This document shows positions 52,870 to 62,131 of a stretch of 63,179 nucleotides of DNA, one piece after another. The translations under genes were made by a program, and so were the position numbers. Under the pieces are notes generated by a model. The model did no database searches. It was not told the DNA's origin and saw only the letters and a program-made list of their open reading frames with translations. The stretch lies in contig NZ_JAUXUP010000063.1 of NCBI RefSeq assembly GCF_030680935.1, forward strand, positions 1-63,179, in the 5' to 3' direction. How positions within the stretch are numbered: position 1 is the stretch's first letter; each line of letters opens with the position of its first letter. Origin of the DNA: Polaromonas sp. GTDB lineage: Bacteria; Pseudomonadota; Gammaproteobacteria; Burkholderiales; Burkholderiaceae_C.

Positions 52870-55098
52870 TCACAAAGAAAAAACCAGTTCGGCTGTGACA
52901 TTGCGACCCGGCAGCAGAAAATATGAATAGACCTTTTTATCCAGCATGTTATTGACTGCAAGTGTTCCTTTTACCATTTTGGAAAATGCATAACCAAGCT
53001 TGGCATTCACCATGGTATGCGCATCATAACTGCCCGGCACGCCTTCCGCCGTATCGGTGTTTTGTGCGGTAGAAAAAACCTTGCTGGAATAAGTGGCGTT
53101 CAACATGCCTGTCCAGAGACCCTGCTGAGCGGTAATACCCATATTGATAATATTTTTTGGCGAATCGATTAACCGCTTGCCCACGCTTAAAGCGTCTATA
53201 TTATTTTCGAGCATCTCAGAACTTATGTATGCGTAGCTGGCGTTAAGCGTCAACCAGTTCGTCAACTCGGCTTCTGCCGCCAACTCGACACCGTTGATTT
53301 TTGCTTTCCCCGCATTGATACGCTTCGACACAATGGGAAAGTTACTCAAACGAAAATTAGTGATTAGGTCTTTGAGGGTAGTCTGGTAATAACTGGCATT
53401 GGCCTTGAGTTTATCCGACACACGCCACCCCCCCCCGATCTCCCATGTTTCACCGTGCTCCGGCTTCAGATTGGGGTCACCAATGCTGGTAATGCCGAAA
53501 AGGTTCGCATAGCCATATAAGTCGTTATTGGTTGGCGCACGGAAAGATTGCCCGTACGATGCCCGCAGGGTGACTGCATCTGCTACCTGATAAACTGCCG
53601 ACAGCTTGGAATTAAATGATGAATCGCTACGTGATGCGTAAGTAATGGCTGAAGGCGTAGTGCTTTCGTAATAGCTGCCCTTGGTCTGCCAATGATCAAG
53701 ACGCCCGCCGATATACACCTTAAGTTTGTCGGCCATGCTGATTTCATCCTGTGCGAACAGCGAAGCCGTGGTTGAATCGCCACTATAACCATCGGTTGTG
53801 CCGGTTCGCGTAGCTGGATCGCGCCAGTTCGAAAGTGCGTAAGTTATGCCGTCAACTTTCTCGTCGTGCAATGAAACGCCGCTGACAATAAAGTGCCTGC
53901 CCCCGACCGGAAAACTCAATTGAACGGTTCCATCCGTTCCGCTATTGGGCGCATTCGTCTGTGTTCCCGCACCCGCTCCCCATGTAGAAGTCGTATTTGT
54001 GTTGACAAATCTATACTGGCGCTCGATCTGCGCTAGGTCAATCTTCAACAAATAGCCACTCCCGACCGTCCCCTCAAACCCGGCAAAATACCTTACAGTC
54101 GATTCATACAAGGGAGAGTTGTTCACAAAATTGGATTCTCGCAGCGAAAATTTTTGTCCGCCAATAATCGGATTATTGAATACCGGAGCATCAGTAATTG
54201 CGTTCCGCAAATAGGTATTGAACATCGTATAACCTAAATCGGTTTCGCTGTAGGTGATGCCGCCAAACAACTTCCCCATATCAGGCAGGTCATAAGAAAT
54301 CTTGGTTGTCGCATTGATCTGCCGCCATGGTGCAGCCCCTTTGTCGCCCACGATATAGGCCGTAGTCCCCGGTGTCAGGGTTGCTGCCTGTGCGCCTGTC
54401 ACCACCGTTCCAGCAGCAACAGTCGGCCTATTGACGACAACAAAATCATTTATATAACTATCCCGGCTCTGGTAACCGAACCCGGCAACGATTCCCAGCC
54501 CGTTATCCATCTTGTCGCGAAAATAAATACTGGCATCCTCACCGCTGGCATCGCTCCAGCCCTTTTTGATCTTGGCCGTGAACTCGCGCTGGTCAGGTTG
54601 CTTGGTAATGATGTTGACTACGCCACCGATGGCATTGCTGCCATACAGCGAAGAAAACGCACCGGGTACGACTTCAATGCGGGCAATATCCTCGACAAAC
54701 GGAACTCGCCAGTTTACTTTTCCGGAACCAGCATCCTGTATGGGCTGACCGTCAAGCAAAATGAGCGTTCTGGTCTGGTCAATTCCACGCAACGACATGC
54801 CACTCGTTCCTATGGTGCCCTGCGACTGTCCGAGCGCACCACCGCGCATATAAAGGCTGGGCACCTGATCCAGCACATCACCGAGGCGCGAAGCGTTTTT
54901 TGTTTCAATACTTTTCGCATTGACTACCGTTACTGCGGCAGGCGCATCGGAGAGCGTAGCGCTGGTCCGGGTTGCCGTCACCACTACCTCGTCCAGTTCC
55001 ACGACCTCTCCGTTTTCTGCTGCGCCCGCCGTATTAACCAGACTACAAATACAGCCCAACGCCAATAACAACAGCCCGTTGTTTGACTGAATTCTCAT
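52870..55098 (-). CDS. TonB-dependent outer-membrane receptor
   Basis: 742 residues from ATG 55098, preceded by GGGAGAGAG. Signal peptide, TonB box region ELDEVVVTATRT, plug domain (VTVVNAKSIETKNASRLGDVL, LRGIDQTRTLILLDGQPI, IEVVPGAFSSLYGSNAIGGVVNIITK), then the 22-strand barrel ending with an aromatic-type C-terminus (TAELVFSL). Plug sequence is closest to colicin I/vitamin B12/haem-type receptors. The ligand is unknown; placement next to nirS suggests a metal or haem-related substrate. Confidence 0.9.
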   Translation of the reverse strand: MRIQSNNGLLLLALGCICSLVNTAGAAENGEVVELDEVVVTATRTSATLSDAPAAVTVVNAKSIETKNASRLGDVLDQVPSLYMRGGALGQSQGTIGTSGMSLRGIDQTRTLILLDGQPIQDAGSGKVNWRVPFVEDIARIEVVPGAFSSLYGSNAIGGVVNIITKQPDQREFTAKIKKGWSDASGEDASIYFRDKMDNGLGIVAGFGYQSRDSYINDFVVVNRPTVAAGTVVTGAQAATLTPGTTAYIVGDKGAAPWRQINATTKISYDLPDMGKLFGGITYSETDLGYTMFNTYLRNAITDAPVFNNPIIGGQKFSLRESNFVNNSPLYESTVRYFAGFEGTVGSGYLLKIDLAQIERQYRFVNTNTTSTWGAGAGTQTNAPNSGTDGTVQLSFPVGGRHFIVSGVSLHDEKVDGITYALSNWRDPATRTGTTDGYSGDSTTASLFAQDEISMADKLKVYIGGRLDHWQTKGSYYESTTPSAITYASRSDSSFNSKLSAVYQVADAVTLRASYGQSFRAPTNNDLYGYANLFGITSIGDPNLKPEHGETWEIGGGWRVSDKLKANASYYQTTLKDLITNFRLSNFPIVSKRINAGKAKINGVELAAEAELTNWLTLNASYAYISSEMLENNIDALSVGKRLIDSPKNIINMGITAQQGLWTGMLNATYSSKVFSTAQNTDTAEGVPGSYDAHTMVNAKLGYAFSKMVKGTLAVNNMLDKKVYSYFLLPGRNVTAELVFSL

Positions 55099-55157
55099 TA
55101 TCTCTCTCCCTTTTTTGCGAAGCTGCAACCTAACGCGCCTCTTGCCGGGCGCACCTA

Positions 55158-55182
55158 TAAAAAGGGCAGGGTTACCCTGCCC
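55158..55182 (-). terminator. Rho-independent terminator after nirS (first copy)
   Basis: GGGCAGGG-TAA-CCCTGCCC on the minus strand followed by TTTTTATAGG: perfect 8-bp stem with a T-tract, between nirS and the TonB receptor. Confidence 0.85.
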
Positions 55183-55220
55183 GTCAATTGCTCACTTTCC
55201 AGCATGACCCTTCAAAATCC

Positions 55221-55249
55221 GTCACACCGGCAAGAATCGCCGGAGTGAC
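55221..55249. repeat. Dispersed-type hairpin
   Basis: GTCACaCCGGC and GCCGGaGTGAC arms (one mismatch) around AAGAATC, 25-50 bases past the nirS stop, next to the terminator. Confidence 0.5.
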
Positions 55250-55273
55250 GAGATTGAAATCTACCGAAAAGCA

Positions 55274-56967
<1,694 letters not shown>

Positions 56968-57048
56968 TGAACACACCGCAAGACAATAACCAAATAAATT
57001 TATTCAATTGAATTGCAGGGCACTACTGAAATAAAGAGGAAGAATAGC

Positions 57049-57086
57049 AAACGGCCAAGAGGTTTTGAAAAAGCCCTTGGCCGTTT
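57049..57086. terminator. Hairpin past the P460-like gene
   Basis: AAACGGCCAAG / CTTGGCCGTTT, 11-bp perfect stem, 38 bases past the stop. The T-run is stronger on the plus strand, so it may act in both directions. Confidence 0.5.
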
Positions 57087-57124
57087 TTACTAACGAAGCT
57101 TTAAACTAAATTACATCCTGAATG

Positions 57125-57664
57125 TTATTTCGTTCTGAAGTTCACATCGCCGCAGACAAAGCCATGTTTTTTGCATACACCATCCTGCGCAGTATGATGA
57201 CAATCTGAGCAGACCTGCGGGTTCAATGGATGGCCTTTCTCTTTCGATGCGATCGACTTGCCGTCAGCAATGGCAACGACATCAAAAATCGGTTTCCCGT
57301 CCTTGATTTCTGATGTAAATACAGCACCGATCTTTTCAAAGACCAGCACGCCGAGCTTGCCGTCAGGATACTTTTTGCCTTTTTTCTTGTATATATCCAT
57401 TACCTTCGGGTTTATGTAGGCTACATATCCGCCCGGTTTCACCCCGCAGTAAACATCTACGGTTTCCTGGAGTATGTCATCCCCGCCCGCGCCAAGCACG
57501 TTTACGCCACACTCCGGGAACATATCCAGCGAATAGACCTTCGTCCAGCCATCCCAGTAATTTGCATGCGCTGCCGCCTTCGCTTTTTCTGCCGCAAAGC
57601 CAGAAGTAGCCGAAACCGCCAAGACCATTATTGCCACTAATGCTGTAGAGATTATCTTTTTCAT
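57125..57664 (-). CDS. Secreted monohaem cytochrome, P460-like
   Basis: 179 residues. Signal peptide ending SGFAA, then a small beta-rich domain with KKYPDGKLGVLVFEKIG, which resembles the core of cytochrome P460, and one haem motif C152-S-D-C155-H156 near the C-terminus. Four extra Cys (52, 73, 164, 171) could form disulfides. P460 proteins act on hydroxylamine or NO. It sits between the two nirS genes, 77 bp past the second one. It could alternatively be an electron donor or a haem-binding protein of another family. Confidence 0.6.
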   Translation of the reverse strand: MKKIISTALVAIMVLAVSATSGFAAEKAKAAAHANYWDGWTKVYSLDMFPECGVNVLGAGGDDILQETVDVYCGVKPGGYVAYINPKVMDIYKKKGKKYPDGKLGVLVFEKIGAVFTSEIKDGKPIFDVVAIADGKSIASKEKGHPLNPQVCSDCHHTAQDGVCKKHGFVCGDVNFRTK

Positions 57665-57701
57665 GCTTTTCCCCTATATTTAAAAAATTTCCTGCAAAGA
57701 G

Positions 57702-57730
57702 CCTGCAAAGGGGTTAAATCCCTTTGCAGG
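57702..57730 (-). terminator. Strong hairpin after the second nirS
   Basis: CCTGCAAAGGG / CCCTTTGCAGG, 11-bp perfect stem; a third partial repeat (TTTGCAGG) and a T-run follow on the minus strand. A processing or partial termination site before the P460-like gene. Confidence 0.6.
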
Positions 57731-57741
57731 TATTTACGATC

Positions 57742-59403
57742 TTAATAAGTATCCGTCATGCCGTTATAGACATTGAAGTGGCCTGTAGGCGTCCTGAGCC
57801 AATCTCCTTTAATCCTTTTTATTTCTTTCAGAGTCTTGTCATCATAAACGACCAGCTCGCCGACTTGATCCCATACGGCAACCCATACCTCGGTACCAGC
57901 CTGGTTGTATTCAAAATGGGTAACCCTGCCGTGATCCGCCACCTGCCAGCATTTCTTTTTGGCATTATCGGCCTTCTCAAAGGCACACACGCTCCTCTTA
58001 ATATTGTCATCGGGATTCAAGGTATGGTCAACCCACACATGCTTGGCATTCGGATGAGTCTTGACAAACAGGCCACCGCCGCCAAGGGTCTCTACCTTTC
58101 TGACAACCTTCCATGCATGCTGCTTATGCCCCTTGGGATCGCTGCCCCATGCGGCAACTGTCGCTTCTCCCAAATGCGGAGTAGCTGTAACCGGGCCGAA
58201 TTTAGGATCTACCCAGTTTGCTCCCCTGCCAGGATGAGGCTTCTGACCGGTCTCAATCTGGGCAATCTGTTTGCCCGTATGGCTGTCAACAATCACCATC
58301 TTGTTCCTCATGTTGGCCGCCATCTGCACGTACCTCTTGGTGGCATCCCAGCCGCCGTCATGCAGGAACCGCTCGGTTTCGGCCATGGTGATCTTCAGGT
58401 TCTTTAAATCAGAGTAATCAATTGTCCAGATATATCCGGACTCTTTGATATTGGCTATCCATACCGGATCGTGATGCCCCGCGATAATAGCCGCCACCCG
58501 CGCCTCATTGACAAACTCGTTCGTATCGTAGGTGAAAGACCTTGTGCTTACCAGTTTCTTGGGTTCCAGCGTCTGGCCATCAAGTATGGCGAACTGAGGC
58601 GGCCAATAGCATCCGATGATGGCGAGCTTGTCCTCAAAATCCCCTTTTTTGCCCTTATACTTGCTGGAGTCTATGCTTCGCGCGTCATGACATGTCTTTA
58701 CTTCTGCCACCTTGTCAGGTTTAGCCATCCAGAGGTCGATCATGGTCGCCTTGCCGTCCCTCCCTATGGAATAGAAATACCTGCCCGATGCTGAAGAACG
58801 CAGAATATGCACCGCAAAGCCTGTATCTACAATATTGACAAGTTCCTTGGTATCTCCATCCATTATTGCCACCTTGCCGGCATCCCTCAAAACAATGCCA
58901 AAAAAGTTCTTCCAATTTTTGGAGTGCTCCGGTTTCTTGGGTCTTTGAGCCTCCGGAATTATAAGCTTCCAGCTCTCGGTTATTTCCGCCATTCCCAACT
59001 CTGGTGGCGCAGGAGGAGGCATCATGATAAAGTTTGCGACAAGCCCTATGTCTGCTTCCGACATCTCACCAGCGCCAAAACTCGGCATACCGCCGCCGGT
59101 TCCATTAGTAATAAATACCTTCACTACTTCAGCATCGTAGCTCTTCTTTTTCATATTTTCATCGGTGATGTTAGGCCCGGTAGCGCCTTTTCTTGTTGTT
59201 CCGTGACATCCGGCACACCGGTTAAAATACAATGCCTTTGCCACTGCAAAATCTTCATCAGACATCGACATCGCTGCCGGGGCTGCTGCCAGATACTCCG
59301 CCGCACTCTTCGGTGGCTCCGCACCGTAAGCACTGGCAATGGTCAGCGGCAAAGCGGCCAAACCTGCCAATACCGCCAGCGCCTTTTTGTAGCTCTTACT
59401 CAT
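57742..59403 (-). CDS. Second, divergent cytochrome cd1 nitrite reductase-like protein
   Basis: 553 residues. It has the same layout as NirS: signal peptide, haem c site C63-A-G-C66-H67, d1 propeller. Proximal His199 (TGFAVHILR), distal-site His in AGHHDPVW (310/311) and His348 (RFLHDGGW) are kept, so it should be catalytic and is not NirN or NirF. It differs strongly from the first copy across the mature protein. It has extra Cys (TCHDARS, IIGCYWPP, VCAFE, KKCWQ) and lower-GC, AAG/AAA-rich coding. The signal peptide and leader nearly match the first copy. RBS TTGGAGAAT. First of the nirS-like/P460-like/nirS series. Confidence 0.88.
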   Translation of the reverse strand: MSKSYKKALAVLAGLAALPLTIASAYGAEPPKSAAEYLAAAPAAMSMSDEDFAVAKALYFNRCAGCHGTTRKGATGPNITDENMKKKSYDAEVVKVFITNGTGGGMPSFGAGEMSEADIGLVANFIMMPPPAPPELGMAEITESWKLIIPEAQRPKKPEHSKNWKNFFGIVLRDAGKVAIMDGDTKELVNIVDTGFAVHILRSSASGRYFYSIGRDGKATMIDLWMAKPDKVAEVKTCHDARSIDSSKYKGKKGDFEDKLAIIGCYWPPQFAILDGQTLEPKKLVSTRSFTYDTNEFVNEARVAAIIAGHHDPVWIANIKESGYIWTIDYSDLKNLKITMAETERFLHDGGWDATKRYVQMAANMRNKMVIVDSHTGKQIAQIETGQKPHPGRGANWVDPKFGPVTATPHLGEATVAAWGSDPKGHKQHAWKVVRKVETLGGGGLFVKTHPNAKHVWVDHTLNPDDNIKRSVCAFEKADNAKKKCWQVADHGRVTHFEYNQAGTEVWVAVWDQVGELVVYDDKTLKEIKRIKGDWLRTPTGHFNVYNGMTDTY

Positions 59404-59458
59404 GATTATTCTCCAAGAATGTTGAGGTTATATTAACTACTCTCCACTTTCTACTCCC
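59354..59458 (-). repeat. Shared nirS leader/signal-peptide segment, copy 2
   Basis: Partner of 56874-56967. Identity covers the leader, the ribosome-site surroundings and roughly the first 13 codons, and fades inside the signal peptide. Confidence 0.7.
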
Positions 59459-59553
59459 TTACTGCACGAACGAAAACCACATAAAATCGTTTTCTATCAA
59501 GCAGCTGCACCAAATTGCGCAATTCAACTGCGGTTGCGCCACGGCACGGGGTA

Positions 59554-59582
59554 TATGTATCATTGTCGATAAAGTTTGTCAA
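59554..59582 (-). promoter_or_regulatory. Candidate promoter for the second nirS
   Basis: Minus strand TTGACA, 17 bases, TACATA, with TGA directly before the -10 (extended -10). Transcription from here gives a leader of roughly 145 bases. The 282-bp gap it sits in also serves the divergent sigma-factor gene. Confidence 0.5.
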
Positions 59583-59685
59583 GATTATTGTAAAAATTGG
59601 AATATCCGGTTCGATGGGAGCTTCGCGCTGATGCAATGCCGTGCGGTAATTTGCTACCATCCAGCTTCGTAAAGGAGCAATTAAC

Positions 59686-60252
59686 CTGTCCAGCCCCGCC
59701 GAACTATCACAGTTTCTCAGCAGCGTAGAACGCCGCGCTTACAAGCAGGCGCTGTATGCCGTGCAAAATGAGCATGCCGCGCTGGATGTCGTGCAGGACG
59801 CGATGATCAAACTCGCCGAAAAATATGGGGGCAAACCGGCCGCAGAATTGCCGCCGCTATTCCAGCGCATTTTGCAAAACACCATTCGCGATTATTACCG
59901 CAGGCAAAAGGTCAAGAATGCCTGCATGACCGCGTTTTCTTCACTGATCCCGAAAAATGACGGCGAGGAATATGACCCGCTCGAAAGCCTGCAAGACGAC
60001 GGGAATCAGAGCGCACCGGCCGGCCCCGACGAATCCCTGCAACAACGCCAGGTGATCGCGCTGATTGAACAGGCGCTCACCAAGCTTCCGGCGCGTCAAC
60101 GCGAAGCCTTCCTGCTGCGTTATTGGGAGGGTCTGGATCAGGCTGAAACCGCCATGGCGATGGGATGTACCGAAGGAAGCGTCAAAACTCACTGTTCGCG
60201 TGCAACACATGCGCTCGCTGCATCTCTTAAACGAATGACCGAAGACAGGTGA
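59686..60252 (+). CDS. ECF-type RNA polymerase sigma factor, probable CTG start
   Basis: 188 residues if CTG 59686 starts. Sigma region 2 (HAALDVVQDAMIKLAEKYG, ILQNTIRDYYRRQKVK) and region 4 (LPARQREAFLLRYWEGLDQAETAMAMGCTEGSVKTHCSRATHAL). The GTG at 59761 would cut into the first helix of region 2; 25 in-frame codons upstream (ELSQFLSSVERRAYKQALYA) look like genuine sigma sequence, and AGGAG stands eight bases before CTG with no ATG, GTG or TTG in between. It leads the sigma/DUF3619/DUF3106 unit known in Betaproteobacteria. Confidence 0.85.
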   Translation: MSSPAELSQFLSSVERRAYKQALYAVQNEHAALDVVQDAMIKLAEKYGGKPAAELPPLFQRILQNTIRDYYRRQKVKNACMTAFSSLIPKNDGEEYDPLESLQDDGNQSAPAGPDESLQQRQVIALIEQALTKLPARQREAFLLRYWEGLDQAETAMAMGCTEGSVKTHCSRATHALAASLKRMTEDR

Positions 60253-60259
60253 CAGGAAC

Positions 60260-60610
60260 ATGAAACCCACCAATCCGCATGACATCACTCCCGAGGCGAT
60301 TGCCGGACTGCTTACCCGCGCCACCGAGCGGCTTGATGACGACACCGTCGCCGCATTGCGCCGGGCACGCAATCTTGCACTGGAGAGGCAGATATTGAAC
60401 CAGCCTGCTTTTACGCTAAGCACAGGGCACGGCATACACTGGCCGACACCACACACTACCCATCAATGGATGGCCATGGCCGCCCTGCTGATAGTTATGC
60501 TTGCGGGTGGAATAAGCTACTGGCATCATGCGCATGAACATAAAATGAGTCATCTGGATATCGCCATCCTGACTGATGACTTGCCTATGGAGATTTTCAT
60601 AGATCGGTAA
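60260..60610 (+). CDS. DUF3619 membrane protein
   Basis: 116 residues. The N-terminal soluble helix region (DDDTVAALRRARNLALERQ) is typical of DUF3619; one membrane helix (MAMAALLIVMLAGGISYW) and a short acidic tail (LDIAILTDDLPMEIFID) follow. It is seven bases past the sigma gene and may act as its membrane anti-sigma partner (inference). Confidence 0.82.
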   Translation: MKPTNPHDITPEAIAGLLTRATERLDDDTVAALRRARNLALERQILNQPAFTLSTGHGIHWPTPHTTHQWMAMAALLIVMLAGGISYWHHAHEHKMSHLDIAILTDDLPMEIFIDR

Positions 60611-60614
60611 CCGC

Positions 60615-61031
60615 ATGAAGCAATCTGCTCCAGCCCAACCCAATCATCCCGGCTCTGCTTGCCGTCGTGGCAGAGGCATGTCTGTCGCTTGCCTGACGCT
60701 GCTTTGCGCCTTGAGCATCTCATCTGCCACCGCGTCACCACAGCCCTGGCATTCGCTCACACCCTCCCAGCAGGAGGCGCTCGCTCCATTATCTCAACAG
60801 TGGAACGGGTTACCGGAGGCGCAACAGCACAACCTGTTGAATGTCGCCAAATATTATCCTGAGTTAAATACAGAAGAAAAACAGCGCTTCCTGAGCCGCC
60901 TGGGAGCATGGAGCAAACTTACTCCGGAACAACGTCAGGCAGCACGCGACAAATATCGCGCCTTTAGCCAGGTTCCCGAAGACAAGCGCGAACAGGTGAG
61001 GCGGATGGTCAAGGAAGAGCAAGCTCAGTAA
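60615..61031 (+). CDS. DUF3106 secreted protein
   Basis: 138 residues. Signal peptide (SVACLTLLCALSISSATA), then the DUF3106 repeat-like helices: WHSLTPSQQEALAPLSQQWNGL, LNTEEKQRFLSRLGAWSKLTPEQR, YRAFSQVPEDKREQVRRM. It begins four bases past the DUF3619 gene. Function unknown; conserved third member of the sigma-factor unit. Confidence 0.85.
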   Translation: MKQSAPAQPNHPGSACRRGRGMSVACLTLLCALSISSATASPQPWHSLTPSQQEALAPLSQQWNGLPEAQQHNLLNVAKYYPELNTEEKQRFLSRLGAWSKLTPEQRQAARDKYRAFSQVPEDKREQVRRMVKEEQAQ

Positions 61032-61045
61032 AAGTCGGAATTTTT

Positions 61046-62122
61046 TCAGCGTCGCTCGGTCCACCAGAGCATTGCCAGCCCCAGCAACAAGAACAAACCT
61101 GTCACTGCCGTGGCGCTGATGAGGGGCTGCCAATCATTGAGCGCGCCGAGACTGGCAAACAACCGCCCGACAAAGTGAAACACCAGACCCAGCGCGATGC
61201 CCATGAATATCATTGCGCCCACCCCGCCCGCGCGCCGATGGTAAGACGCAAACGGCAAAGCCAACAACATCATCACCACCAACGCCAACGGATAAACCAG
61301 TTTGTTCCACATGGCGATTTCATAGCGCGCGCTTTTTTGGCGGTTATCTTTCAAATGGCTGGCATATTGATACAAGTCATAAGCGGACATTTGCTCCGGC
61401 ACCACTAATAACACGCTCAGAATGCCCGGGGTCAGGGCCGAACGCCACTCCTGATCCGGCGCGGTGTGGATGCTGACCCCCCGCCCGTCAAAACGTGTCT
61501 CCAGCACGTCTTCAAGCTGCCAACGTCCCTGCTCGATGAAATTTGCTCGCTTGGCGTTAGTGATCGCCTGCAAATGGTGGGTTTCATCAAACCGGTAAAT
61601 GTCGATATTCGACAAACTGGTATCCAGCATCACGTTCTTCACGTTCACGAAACTGTTTTCATCCTGTACCCACACGCCGGAGCGGAACTCCTTGAGTGTG
61701 ACCTGTGCGTTCTGCGCCTTCAGGCGCAACTGCTGCGCCATCCGCTCACTGGGCGGGGCAATGAATTCGCTGAAAACAAAGCTCAATATCACCAGCGGCA
61801 GCGCGATTCTGAACAATGCACCCACCATTTGCCACAGCGATGCGCCGGAAACCCGAAAAATGATCAATTCCGAGCTGGCCGCCATTTGCACCAGCGCGAA
61901 GATGGTGCCCACCAGCACCGCGACCGGAAACAGCTCGTAAACGTGCGCCGGGACAGTCAACACCACAAAAAGCAGCACATAACCCAAATGATATTGCCCC
62001 TGCCCCATCACGTTCAGTTCGTGAATCAGATCCAGGAAAGCAAACAGCATGAGGAGCGCGGCAAACACCAACGCGACGCTGAGATAAATCTCACGGCCGA
62101 GATAGCGCGTCAGCAGATTCAT
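61046..62122 (-). CDS. lptG: LPS export ABC transporter permease LptG
   Basis: 358 residues. It begins MNLLTRYLGREIYLSVALVF and has six membrane helices, with a large periplasmic beta-jellyroll (about 110-260) between TM3 and TM4. Part of the LptB2FG complex extracting lipopolysaccharide from the inner membrane. It overlaps nothing but lies nine bases past lptF, as is usual. It converges with the DUF3106 gene 14 bp away. Confidence 0.95.
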   Translation of the reverse strand: MNLLTRYLGREIYLSVALVFAALLMLFAFLDLIHELNVMGQGQYHLGYVLLFVVLTVPAHVYELFPVAVLVGTIFALVQMAASSELIIFRVSGASLWQMVGALFRIALPLVILSFVFSEFIAPPSERMAQQLRLKAQNAQVTLKEFRSGVWVQDENSFVNVKNVMLDTSLSNIDIYRFDETHHLQAITNAKRANFIEQGRWQLEDVLETRFDGRGVSIHTAPDQEWRSALTPGILSVLLVVPEQMSAYDLYQYASHLKDNRQKSARYEIAMWNKLVYPLALVVMMLLALPFASYHRRAGGVGAMIFMGIALGLVFHFVGRLFASLGALNDWQPLISATAVTGLFLLLGLAMLWWTERR

Positions 62123-62131
62123 GTGTTCACC

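Noticed and set aside
57742..59403. Calling the second cd1 protein NirN or NirF
   Set aside because: It has a haem c domain (unlike NirF) and retains the proximal and both distal-site His, which points to a nitrite reductase-type active site.
59404..59685. FNR/DNR box upstream of the second nirS
   Set aside because: No TTGAT-N4-ATCAA-like site found; only a sigma70-type promoter could be supported.
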